Shown piece after piece: positions 17,399-25,027 of a stretch of 64,000 nt of DNA. Each line of letters opens with the position of its first letter. The stretch's first letter is position 1. The translations under genes and the position numbers were made by a program. Where the stretch lies: positions 1,116,001-1,180,000 of the forward strand of contig NZ_JAWLPU010000001.1 in NCBI RefSeq assembly GCF_036997485.1, given 5' to 3'. The notes under the pieces were generated by a model. The model was not told the origin of the DNA and did not search any database. It was given only the letters and a program-made list of their open reading frames with translations. The DNA is from Brachyspira pilosicoli (GTDB lineage Bacteria; Spirochaetota; Brachyspiria; Brachyspirales; Brachyspiraceae).

Positions 17399-18599
17399 TA
17401 TTTAGTTTCTCTTCAACGTATTCTTTTTTTATTTTGATAGACTTTTTGTCAGAAGGCAAATCATACATTGAATCAAGCATTACCTTTTCAAATAAAGCCC
17501 TTAATCCTCTCGCTCCTGTATGCTCTTCCATTGCCTTTTTTACTATCACTTTTAAAGCCTCATCATCAAAACTCAAATCAACATTATCATACTCAAATAA
17601 TTTTTTATATTGTTTAATGAGTGAGTTTTTAGGCTCTTTTAATATTCTAATCAAATCCTCTTCTTTAAGCTCTTGTAAAGTAGCAACAACAGGAAGCCTT
17701 CCTATAAGCTCTGGTATAAGTCCAAATTTCACTAAGTCTTCAGTTGCAATATGCTTCATTATCTCATCATATTCCAAGTTTTCCATAGAATTAACTTCAG
17801 CAGCAAAACCAAGCCCCTTTTTAGAAGTACGCTCTGCAATGGATTTCTCTATGTCTATAAAAGCCCCGCCGCATATAAAAAGTATATTAGAAGTATTTAT
17901 ATCTATATTATTTTGATGAGGGTGCTTTCTTCCACCGTAAGGAGGCACGCTTGATATTGTTCCTTCTATTATCTTTAATAAAGCCTGCTGAACTCCTTCA
18001 CCAGAAACATCTCTTGTAATAGAACGCGATTCACTCTTGCGAGATATTTTATCTATTTCATCAATATATATTATTCCTTTTTCTGCTAACTTTACATCTC
18101 CGTCAGCATTTTGTATAAGGCGAAGAAGTATATTCTCAACATCATCACCCACATATCCGGCCTCTGTAACAGTGGTAGCATCAGCAATAGCAAAAGGCAC
18201 ATTCAAAGCCTTAGCCAAAGTGCGTGCGAGTAAAGTTTTTCCGCTTCCTGTAGGACCTATCAAAAGCACATTAGACTTCTCTATTTCAACATCATTATTA
18301 GTGCTGTCTTGCATTATTCTCTTATAATGGTTATATACAGCAACAGATAATATCTTTTTTGCATAATCCTGACCTATAACATATTGGTCAAGTAAAGCTT
18401 TAATCTCTTTAGGAGGAAGTATTTTTATATCATATTTTTTATTATTAGTTTTTTGACTGCTATGAGCATTAAAATAATCATTTGCTATGGCAGAACAATC
18501 AGAGCATAAATACCCTTCATTTCCTTCTATATATCTGCTTAATTCTTTTAATTCTCTTCCGCATAAAGCACATGCTTCTTTATTAGTTTTCTTAGACAT
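17391..18599 (-). CDS. clpX: ATP-dependent Clp protease ATP-binding subunit ClpX
   Basis: ClpX is the AAA+ unfoldase that feeds substrates to ClpP. The 402-residue protein starts with the zinc-binding domain (Cys10, Cys13, Cys32, Cys35). Walker A GPTGSGKT (about residues 116-123), Walker B IIYIDEID (about 177-184), the ELIGRLPVV segment and the sensor-2 GARGLRA follow. GGAAG lies upstream of the ATG. clpP is not adjacent, unlike the tig-clpP-clpX order of many bacteria. The final codons lie in the edge of a mosaic repeat. Confidence 0.97.
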   Translation of the reverse strand: MSKKTNKEACALCGRELKELSRYIEGNEGYLCSDCSAIANDYFNAHSSQKTNNKKYDIKILPPKEIKALLDQYVIGQDYAKKILSVAVYNHYKRIMQDSTNNDVEIEKSNVLLIGPTGSGKTLLARTLAKALNVPFAIADATTVTEAGYVGDDVENILLRLIQNADGDVKLAEKGIIYIDEIDKISRKSESRSITRDVSGEGVQQALLKIIEGTISSVPPYGGRKHPHQNNIDINTSNILFICGGAFIDIEKSIAERTSKKGLGFAAEVNSMENLEYDEIMKHIATEDLVKFGLIPELIGRLPVVATLQELKEEDLIRILKEPKNSLIKQYKKLFEYDNVDLSFDDEALKVIVKKAMEEHTGARGLRALFEKVMLDSMYDLPSDKKSIKIKKEYVEEKLNIH

Positions 18600-18827
18600 A
18601 TATCTTCCAACTTTATTATTTGAATTTTATAATATTTTAATTAAGTTAATACATTCTATACTAAAATAAAACTATTTCAATAGAAATTATAAATTATTTA
18701 TTGTAATTTATTATATCCTTATGTTTTTATTAAATACTACATAGCAGCAAAAGATAATATTTTCATAATTTAATTATATAGCTAAAATGACGAAAATAAT
18801 TAACTGTATAGTTGTTTAAGGTATAAT

Positions 18828-20438
18828 ATGATAAGCATAAAAAGAAGACGTCAAATAAAAGCTACTATTATAGTATCTTCAATAATTTTTATAATTTTAA
18901 TAGTAACTTTAATAATAGGCTACTATCCTTTTGGGTTACATAAAAAAAATATGAAGAATATAAACATGCCTAAAGATAGTATTATGTATATAAGCGCCAA
19001 AAGTATAGATGATAGTATATCCAAATTTACAGGCTCTGTATATGCATATAGAATATCTCATGATGAATCTATGTATGATTTTTCTATAATGATGAGAACT
19101 ATTGATGCTTTTTTTTATAATTTAAAAAATAATTCAAATTTCTTTATAAAGCAATTTTCTAAAATTTTAACCTCCAGAAATGCTTCCATACTTCTATGGA
19201 AATATAATAATAATCTTTCAAATTCAGAATTATTGTATTTTTTTGATGTGGGTAAAATTAATACTTTTTTAGCAAATGTTTTTTTTAATTTGAAAACAGT
19301 AAATATAGGAACTATAAAATATGAAATAAAAAAAGAAATGTATAATAATTATAAAGTGTTTGGTATAGTAAACGAAAAACCTTTAGTTTATTTCTCATTT
19401 TACAATGGGATTGTAATAATTAGCAAAAATTATTCCAGTATAAAAAAAATTATAGATTTCTTTGATGCTAAAGCGGGGAGCTTTGAAAATATCAGCATAT
19501 TACAAAACTCATCATTAAATTATAATCCTGATATTTCTTTTTATATAAATAAAAAATCATTTGATGATAATAAATGCGAAGGTTCTATGCTGTTTGCGCC
19601 AATAAAATATTTTAAAGATGTATACAACATATATGGAAATATAAAACTGTATGATGATAATGGTAAAATGGATATTTTTGTTGATTATCAATATGGGGCT
19701 TCTGATAGGTTTGAACTTTATAATTTAAATAAAAAAATGAATATACAAAATTATTTACCATATCAAAATACTGTTATGTATTTATCTTTAAAATCTTATA
19801 TATCTGGATTATATCCGCTTGTATATAATGATTTAAAAAATGATAATAATACAAAAATAAAAAAAGAATTATTTAATCTCTTTAATAAAATGAATAACAA
19901 ATATTCATTTTTAAGTATTATAAGCGATTTATATGGAGAGATGTCATTAGCTTATATAGAATCAAGCAAGATAATTTATCCTGTTATGATATTTAATATA
20001 GAAAACTATGACAATATTCTGCCGAAATTAGAAAATGAATTATTAAAAAAATATATTAATATTAGAAAATCAGATAAGCAGTATAATAATAGTTATATAT
20101 ATTCTTATATTTTTCCTAACGGCTCATCTTTATATTATACATTTATAGATAATATATATTTCTTTAGTGAAAATGTGAGAGCTATAGAAGTAACTATAAA
20201 TAATATGAATAATAAAAAAACTCTAAATGAAATAACAAAGAAGATAGATGATGATAATCCAAACTATATATTTACAATACAATTAGAAAAAGCAAATAAT
20301 ATATTAGAATATTTTAATGTGCCTCTTAGAAATTGGAGTTATCCTAATAATTTAGTAATAGGAAGCAGTATAAACTCAAATCATACACATATAAATATAA
20401 ACTTTGATGCAAATTTCACAAAATTAAAAAATAATTAA
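18828..20438 (+). CDS. Membrane-anchored extracytoplasmic protein, possibly DUF3352-like
   Basis: This 536-residue protein has a basic start (KRRRQIK), one membrane helix (about residues 11-33) and a large outside domain. The segment MPKDSIMYISAKSIDD just after the helix resembles the start of DUF3352-type proteins, where a residue pair DxxxYxS opens repeated sheet domains. A similar element recurs near residue 313 (LPYQNTVMYLSLKSY). That suggests two related halves. AAGG lies six bases before the ATG. No catalytic motif is seen. The DUF1232 gene follows after about 65 bases and may be co-transcribed. Confidence 0.6.
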   Translation: MISIKRRRQIKATIIVSSIIFIILIVTLIIGYYPFGLHKKNMKNINMPKDSIMYISAKSIDDSISKFTGSVYAYRISHDESMYDFSIMMRTIDAFFYNLKNNSNFFIKQFSKILTSRNASILLWKYNNNLSNSELLYFFDVGKINTFLANVFFNLKTVNIGTIKYEIKKEMYNNYKVFGIVNEKPLVYFSFYNGIVIISKNYSSIKKIIDFFDAKAGSFENISILQNSSLNYNPDISFYINKKSFDDNKCEGSMLFAPIKYFKDVYNIYGNIKLYDDNGKMDIFVDYQYGASDRFELYNLNKKMNIQNYLPYQNTVMYLSLKSYISGLYPLVYNDLKNDNNTKIKKELFNLFNKMNNKYSFLSIISDLYGEMSLAYIESSKIIYPVMIFNIENYDNILPKLENELLKKYINIRKSDKQYNNSYIYSYIFPNGSSLYYTFIDNIYFFSENVRAIEVTINNMNNKKTLNEITKKIDDDNPNYIFTIQLEKANNILEYFNVPLRNWSYPNNLVIGSSINSNHTHININFDANFTKLKNN

Positions 20439-20502
20439 TAGTACTATTTAAAATTATAAATTATAATTAATATTATTATTTTTGTTTATAGGATATATAA
20501 AA

Positions 20503-20955
20503 ATGTATTTAAAAAATAAGGCAAAAAAAATATGGTTATCCATAGTATCTAATATTGATCATGATAAATTAGAGTCTTTAGTTCTAAAAACTAAAGAAAT
20601 ATTTGATACTATGCAATCATCAGGAAAACTTTATTTGTTTAAAGAGAAAATAGAATTATCTGTTAGTATGATAAAAGACTATGTAAGCGGTAATTATAAA
20701 AATGTTCCTTGGAAAGCAATATCGGCAATAGCGGCATCATTAGTTTATTTACTTCTTCCTTTTGATGCTATAGCAGATTTTTTTCCATTAATAGGTTTGC
20801 TGGACGATGCTTTTATTATAGGGTTGTGTATAAAACTTTTTAATGATGAGATAGAGAAGTACAGAGAGTGGAAATATGGGATTTACGATTACACAGATAT
20901 AGATGATAAAAAAGAAGAATATGAAGAAGAAACATCTGAAGAAAACAAAGAATAA
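20503..20955 (+). CDS. DUF1232 (YkvA-like) membrane protein
   Basis: I use the ATG at 20503 (150 residues), with AGGA upstream, not the TTG seven codons earlier. The DUF1232 core is clear: AASLVYLLLPFDAIADFFPLIG followed by a LDDAFIIG segment (about residues 85-120), which forms a hydrophobic hairpin. An acidic tail closes the protein (DDKKEEYEEETSEENKE). YkvA-type proteins are widespread and of unknown function, probably membrane-associated. The gene follows the anchored protein at 18828 and is followed by a tRNA gene on the other strand. Confidence 0.8.
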   Translation: MYLKNKAKKIWLSIVSNIDHDKLESLVLKTKEIFDTMQSSGKLYLFKEKIELSVSMIKDYVSGNYKNVPWKAISAIAASLVYLLLPFDAIADFFPLIGLLDDAFIIGLCIKLFNDEIEKYREWKYGIYDYTDIDDKKEEYEEETSEENKE

Positions 20956-20961
20956 AAATTA

Positions 20962-21035
20962 CGCGTCTGAGAGGATTCGAACCCCCAACCGACGGAACCG
21001 AAATCCGCTGCTCTATCCAATTGAGCCACAGACGC
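20962..21035 (-). tRNA. tRNA-Arg (anticodon TCG)
   Basis: A full cloverleaf can be drawn. The acceptor stem is GCGTCTG/CAGACGC and the anticodon stem GCGGA/TCCGT with loop TTTCGGT gives anticodon TCG. The T-arm contains GGTTCGAATCC. The 3' CCA is not encoded. It follows the beta-barrel gene by 56 bases on the same strand. Confidence 0.95.
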
Positions 21036-21091
21036 TTTTTAATTAATAGTAATGATTAATTATCGGTAAATATTGTTTAATCATTAAAAGT

Positions 21092-21796
21092 TTATAGTTT
21101 AGGAGCAAATCTTAAACCTAATTGCAAACCCAAATCAAAACTATCAACGCTGGTATATTCATTATCTATATTACTCTTTTCTGCCAAACCGAAATCATAG
21201 CCTAAATAAGCACCAATATTTAACGCCATTTTAGAGCCAAAAAATATAGAATAATCAAAAGTAAGTTTAATATAAGGAATAACATTTCTGCTATACTTTT
21301 CTATATCGTTTCTTTTTAAACTTGATGTAACTTTTTCACTTATTCCAAAAATAGTGCCATCCATTTCATAAGTTGCAGTAATAGGTACCTTAACACCCGC
21401 GCCAACACCTATAGCAAATTGACCAATATTAATTTTAGGAAGTAAACCAACTTGAAAGCTATGAGTATACATACTTAAATTCATTTCAGTTTTTTGACCT
21501 AAAATTTCAGATTCAAGTAAATACATTTTATAGCTGTCATAACTATAACCAAACTCGCCCAATATACTAATACCCAATTTACCAATACCTATCATATATC
21601 CAACTTGAGCAGTAACCCCAGAGTCAAAACCAACTTTACCTTTATCAGATAAAGCCTCATAAGTACCTGTAGGCACACCAATAGATAAACCTAAAGGCAC
21701 ATTAATTATAGCTTCGAAGCCGCTTGCGGCAAATACTGTAATATTGCTTATACCTAAAACAGTCAATATTAATAATAGTTTTTTGATTTTTTTCAT
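21092..21796 (-). CDS. Beta-barrel outer-membrane protein with signal peptide
   Basis: This 234-residue protein has a signal peptide (KKIKKLLLILTVLGIS... cut probably after VFAA, about residue 24). The mature part is rich in alternating hydrophobic and Gly residues (GLSIGVPTG, GVTAQVGYMIGIGKLG, IGVGAGVKVP) and ends with LGLQLGLRFAPKL. These are marks of an 8- to 10-strand porin-like barrel. The layout resembles the protein at 57848. GGAGG precedes the ATG. The ligand is unknown. The gene sits inside a tRNA cluster on the same strand. Confidence 0.75.
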   Translation of the reverse strand: MKKIKKLLLILTVLGISNITVFAASGFEAIINVPLGLSIGVPTGTYEALSDKGKVGFDSGVTAQVGYMIGIGKLGISILGEFGYSYDSYKMYLLESEILGQKTEMNLSMYTHSFQVGLLPKINIGQFAIGVGAGVKVPITATYEMDGTIFGISEKVTSSLKRNDIEKYSRNVIPYIKLTFDYSIFFGSKMALNIGAYLGYDFGLAEKSNIDNEYTSVDSFDLGLQLGLRFAPKL

Positions 21797-21889
21797 TTTG
21801 TAGCCTCCATAATAGAAATGTTATATTAAAGAGGGAAAATATCAAGTATGATTGTTTTTTTATTTATTATTGCTTTTTTATTAATGAAG

Positions 21890-21964
21890 GGCGAAAGACG
21901 GGACTTGAACCCGCGACATCCAGATCCACAATCTGGCGCTCTAACCAACTGAGCTACATTCGCC
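21890..21964 (-). tRNA. tRNA-His (anticodon GTG)
   Basis: The acceptor GCGAATG is preceded by an encoded G that can pair with the C discriminator, the hallmark G-1:C73 of tRNA-His. The anticodon stem CCAGA/TCTGG holds the loop TTGTGGA. The T-arm reads GGGTTCAAGTCCC. The 3' CCA is not encoded. Confidence 0.95.
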
Positions 21965-21973
21965 ATAATAAAG

Positions 21974-22001
21974 AAAAAAAAGAGTCTTTAATTTAAGACC
22001 C
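21974..22001 (-). terminator. Terminator after tRNA-Arg(TCT)
   Basis: On the minus strand GGGTCTT and AAGACTC pair across AAATTA-type loop bases and are followed by eight U. It starts right after the tRNA-Arg 3' end and separates it from tRNA-His. Confidence 0.6.
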
Positions 22002-22005
22002 TATG

Positions 22006-22079
22006 CGCGCCAGACAGGAATCGAACCTGTAACCTACTGCTTAGAAGGCAGTTGCTCTATCCAATTGAGCTACTAGCGC
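22006..22079 (-). tRNA. tRNA-Arg (anticodon TCT)
   Basis: The acceptor pair is GCGCTAG/CTGGCGC. The anticodon stem ACTGC/GCAGT has loop CTTCTAA, giving anticodon TCT. The T-arm contains GGTTCGATTCC. The 3' CCA is not encoded. It reads AGA, a very frequent arginine codon in these genes. Confidence 0.95.
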
Positions 22080-22081
22080 AT

Positions 22082-22155
22082 TCGGGATGGTGAGACTCGA
22101 ACTCACAACCCCCTGCTCCCAAAGCAGGTACGCTAACCAATTGCGCTACATCCCG
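22082..22155 (-). tRNA. tRNA-Pro (anticodon TGG)
   Basis: The acceptor pair is CGGGATG/CATCCCG with an A discriminator. The anticodon stem CCTGC/GCAGG has loop TTTGGGA, giving anticodon TGG. The T-arm contains GAGTTCGAGTCTC. It lies two bases before tRNA-Arg(TCT), so they are one transcript. Confidence 0.95.
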
Positions 22156-22171
22156 TTAAATATGTTTTTCA

Positions 22172-22199
22172 ATTATATATTAATTTCTTTTTTTGTCAA
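22172..22199 (-). promoter_or_regulatory. Consensus promoter of the tRNA cluster
   Basis: Perfect TTGACA (22199-22194) and perfect TATAAT (22177-22172) with a 16-base spacer stand 17 bases upstream of tRNA-Pro. No stronger promoter is seen in the window. Confidence 0.85.
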
Positions 22200-22240
22200 C
22201 TAATTTATTATATTATTTTTATTTGAAAAATATTAAAAAC

Positions 22241-22268
22241 TTGACTTATTGAAAAAAAAATATATCAT
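22241..22268 (+). promoter_or_regulatory. Promoter of the EIIA-kdsB-comF operon
   Basis: TTGACT (22241-22246) and TATCAT (22263-22268) are separated by a 16-base, A-rich spacer. It is divergent from the tRNA promoter. Confidence 0.6.
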
Positions 22269-22292
22269 AAAGCTCTAAAGGTTATAATTATT

Positions 22293-22688
22293 ATGTCTAA
22301 ATATATAGTTCCAGAAAATGATATTATTAGAACAGCAAATTGGATAAGCAATTTTCTAATAAGAGAAGGTTATAATATAGACTATACTATTGAAAGTTTA
22401 AATGAAATTGATAAATTCTTTAAAGAAAAAATAAACAAAATATTAGAAAATGATGACAATAATAGAAACTTTATATTTGCTATAGCGGCATATATTGGTG
22501 AAATTATTAAAATACATTTTAATGGTAAGTGGATTATTTCCAGAGAAATTGATTTAGATGATGAAGCTATAGGAATATATTTTAATAATCATGATACTAT
22601 ATATCCGCTTAATATCACATTAGAGTTAATTCAAAAACAATATACTTTAAAACAATATGTAAAAGAAAATTTTAATACAGATATTTGA
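22293..22688 (+). CDS. Hypothetical protein, first gene of the kdsB operon
   Basis: This 131-residue soluble protein is not recognised. It has an amphipathic helix-rich first half (ISNFLIREGYNIDYTIESLNEIDKFF). A segment AIAAYIGEIIKIHFNGKW follows (about residues 69-86), as seen in small proteins of several unnamed families that carry a YIGE motif. There is no signal peptide or cofactor motif. AAGG lies before the ATG. The EIIA gene follows after 16 bases, so the two are probably translated from one mRNA. Confidence 0.6.
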   Translation: MSKYIVPENDIIRTANWISNFLIREGYNIDYTIESLNEIDKFFKEKINKILENDDNNRNFIFAIAAYIGEIIKIHFNGKWIISREIDLDDEAIGIYFNNHDTIYPLNITLELIQKQYTLKQYVKENFNTDI

Positions 22689-22704
22689 AAAAGGATTTTC
22701 GCTT

Positions 22705-23190
22705 ATGATGAGTTTAAATGAAATTTTAGATAACGTAAAAAAATCGTATATAATGCTTGATTTAAAGGCAAATAATAAACAAGAAGCCATAAGTGAAATG
22801 TTAATATATGCAGAGTCTAATGGACTTAGAATAAATATTTCTAAAACTATAGAATGCATGTTTAAAAAGGAAGATATTATATCAAGCGGTTTAGGTTATG
22901 GTGTAGCTTTTCCCCATTTAAGGACCAAGGAAGTTCAAGAAAATGAATTAATATTTGCAATATCAAAGCCTGGTATTAATTATTATGCTTTAGACCAAAA
23001 ACCTGTTCATCTGCTTACTATGTTTTTAACTCCTATAGATAAAAGTGATAAATATTTACAATTATTATCTCTTATGACAAAGATATCAAAATTAAGTATG
23101 TATACTGTATTATTATTAGAATCAAAAAGCCAAGAAGAGTTTAAAGATAAATTATCAGATATGGTAAAAGACATTATAGGCGGTAAATAA
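22705..23190 (+). CDS. PTS EIIA-type (PtsN-like) regulatory protein
   Basis: This 161-residue protein consists of a single fructose-type EIIA domain. The phosphorylatable histidine is in GYGVAFPHLRT (about residues 67-77), and the later VHLLTMFLTP strand fits. With no EIIB or EIIC next to it, it resembles PtsN (EIIA-Ntr), which signals phosphorylation state rather than moving sugar. AAAAGGA precedes a double ATG; either may be used. It is followed one base later by kdsB. In proteobacteria ptsN also sits near Kdo/LPS export genes, but common ancestry of that neighbourhood is only a guess. Confidence 0.8.
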   Translation: MMSLNEILDNVKKSYIMLDLKANNKQEAISEMLIYAESNGLRINISKTIECMFKKEDIISSGLGYGVAFPHLRTKEVQENELIFAISKPGINYYALDQKPVHLLTMFLTPIDKSDKYLQLLSLMTKISKLSMYTVLLLESKSQEEFKDKLSDMVKDIIGGK

Positions 23191-23191
23191 A

Positions 23192-23953
23192 ATGAAAAAA
23201 GTAACAGCTATAATACCTGCAAGATACGATTCTACAAGGTTTCCAAAAAAACTCACTTATGAATTATTAGGCAAACCTATAATCATTGCTGTATATGACA
23301 ATGTTAAGGCTACTAAAAATATTAATGATGTTATAGTGGCAACAGATTCTAAAGAGATAATGGATATATGCGAAAAGAATAATGCTAAAGCTGTTATGAC
23401 TTCGGTGCATCATACTTCCGGCACTTCAAGAATAACAGAAGTTGCTAAAAATATAGACTCTGACATTATTATTAATGTTCAAGGTGATGAGCCTTTAATT
23501 AATGAAGATGTACTCAAACCTGTTATAGATGCTTTTGATGATGAGAATGTTGATATAGCTACTTTAAAAACAAAAATTGATGATTATAGCCCTTTAATTA
23601 AAGATGAAAATGCTGTTAAGGTGGTATGCGATTATAGAGATTATGCGATGTATTTTTCAAGAGCTACTATTCCGCACAAAAGATTTGACCAGGATATATT
23701 AGTAAAATATTATAAACATATTGGAGTTTATGCTTTTAGAAGAGAGGCTCTTTTAAAAATAGAAAACTTACAAGAATGTGAATACGAAAAAATAGAAAAG
23801 CTTGAGCAGTTAAGATGGCTTTATCATGGAATGAAAATCAAAGTATTAGAGACTAATCATTTTATACATGGAATTGACACAAAAGAAGATTTAGATATTG
23901 TTCAAGAGTATTTAAAAAAAGAAGCATTAATAAAATTAGGAAATAATGCTTAA
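23192..23953 (+). CDS. kdsB: CMP-Kdo synthetase (3-deoxy-manno-octulosonate cytidylyltransferase)
   Basis: KdsB activates Kdo with CTP for lipopolysaccharide or lipo-oligosaccharide core synthesis. The 253-residue protein shows the nucleotide-binding start AIIPARYDSTRFPKKL (residues 6-21), the metal-site region INVQGDEPLI (about 92-101), SRATIPHKR and HIGVYAFRREAL, then the ending GIDTKEDL. The size is normal. It is coupled to EIIA upstream (one base) and comF downstream (eight-base overlap). It implies a Kdo-containing glycolipid in the outer membrane. Confidence 0.93.
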   Translation: MKKVTAIIPARYDSTRFPKKLTYELLGKPIIIAVYDNVKATKNINDVIVATDSKEIMDICEKNNAKAVMTSVHHTSGTSRITEVAKNIDSDIIINVQGDEPLINEDVLKPVIDAFDDENVDIATLKTKIDDYSPLIKDENAVKVVCDYRDYAMYFSRATIPHKRFDQDILVKYYKHIGVYAFRREALLKIENLQECEYEKIEKLEQLRWLYHGMKIKVLETNHFIHGIDTKEDLDIVQEYLKKEALIKLGNNA

Positions 23954-24677
23954 AAAATTTTTTGTTGTTATTTTTAATATACTATTTCCTAATCATTGCA
24001 TAATATGCAAAAATATTATGCAAAGTGATAATATGAATTATATATGCATAGATTGCATTAACAAATTAAGCTATATTCATAGAGATGATTATATAAGATG
24101 CAATCGCTGCGGAAGAATAATAGACACAAAAGATTCAACTTGTATATGCTCATACGAAAACATTTATTTTGATGAATGCAAATCAATGCTTTATTATGAT
24201 GATAAAACAAGCAATTTAATTCATAAAATGAAGTTTAGCCATAGATATTTAATTTGCAAAGATTTTGCTGCCATGCTTTCTTTTTATTATAAGGACTATA
24301 TTAATAAATTTGATGCTGTTTCGTTTGTGCCTCTTGGAAAAAATAGACTGCTTGAAAGAGGTTATAATCAAAGCGAACTTATAGCAAAGCACATATCTAA
24401 AATAATAAATATACCATTAATAGAAAATATTATAATTAGAAAAAAAGAAAGTAAGCCTCTTAGTATGATAAAAGGAAAAGAGTTGAGAGAGAAAGCAATA
24501 AAAAACGCTTTTAAAATAAACAAAAAATATAAATTTGATGGCAACAAAAAGATAAATATTTTAATAATAGATGATGTATTTACAACAGGTTCAACTTTAA
24601 ATGAGATGTCATTAGAATTAAGAAAATTGGCGTTTATAGAAAGAATAGGAGTACTTACGGTAGCGTCAGCGAGATAG
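23946..24677 (+). CDS. ComF/GntX-family phosphoribosyltransferase-like protein
   Basis: The 243-residue protein has an N-terminal zinc-ribbon-like region with paired cysteines (CIIC, CIDC, CNRC, CIC within the first 70 residues). A type I phosphoribosyltransferase domain follows, with the PRPP loop ILIIDDVFTTGSTLNEM (about residues 207-223). The family is tied to DNA uptake in naturally competent bacteria (ComFC) but is also widespread in non-competent ones. The start overlaps kdsB by eight bases, so translation is coupled. No other competence gene is in the window. Confidence 0.85.
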   Translation: MLKKFFVVIFNILFPNHCIICKNIMQSDNMNYICIDCINKLSYIHRDDYIRCNRCGRIIDTKDSTCICSYENIYFDECKSMLYYDDKTSNLIHKMKFSHRYLICKDFAAMLSFYYKDYINKFDAVSFVPLGKNRLLERGYNQSELIAKHISKIINIPLIENIIIRKKESKPLSMIKGKELREKAIKNAFKINKKYKFDGNKKINILIIDDVFTTGSTLNEMSLELRKLAFIERIGVLTVASAR

Positions 24678-24699
24678 AAACATAAAATAGATTTGTTGC

Positions 24700-25027
24700 A
24701 AAACTTTTTTAGATATTTGCAGAGCTTTGCCTCCCTGCGAAGCGTACCCGTAGGGTAGAACCCCCTACTTATTTTACGACTGAAAGAAATACATATGCTA
24801 TATACTTAAACAGCTGTATTTTGTAATATAAGTTTTTATTTTATTCAACTTTTTCCCGCAGCAAAAAGTTGCAAAAAGTGCTAATATTTCAATTTTATAT
24901 GTTTGGAATATTTATCAACAAATATAATATAATACCATTATTTCAAGCCAAAAATGCAGTTCTTTTGCTTCTTTTATACCAATAAAAGAAGTGGGGGTGC
25001 GGGGGCTAGTCCCCGCAAATAAAAAAA
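24700..25027 (+). repeat. GC-rich intergenic mosaic repeat, copy 5 (composite)
   Basis: This occupies the 350-base convergent gap between comF and recG. The first part (about 24700-24795) is a minus-orientation fragment with GAGCTTTGCCTCCCTGCGAAGC. A fuller plus-orientation copy follows, with left end TATATACTTAAACAGCTG, GCAAAAAGTTGCAAAAAGTG, TTCTTTTATACCAATAAAAG and GGGGGCTAGTCCCCGCAAAT. Its right end touches the recG stop. Confidence 0.8.

Noticed and set aside
23946-24677. Evidence of natural competence from comF
   Set aside because: ComF-family genes are widespread in non-competent bacteria and no other competence gene is present.
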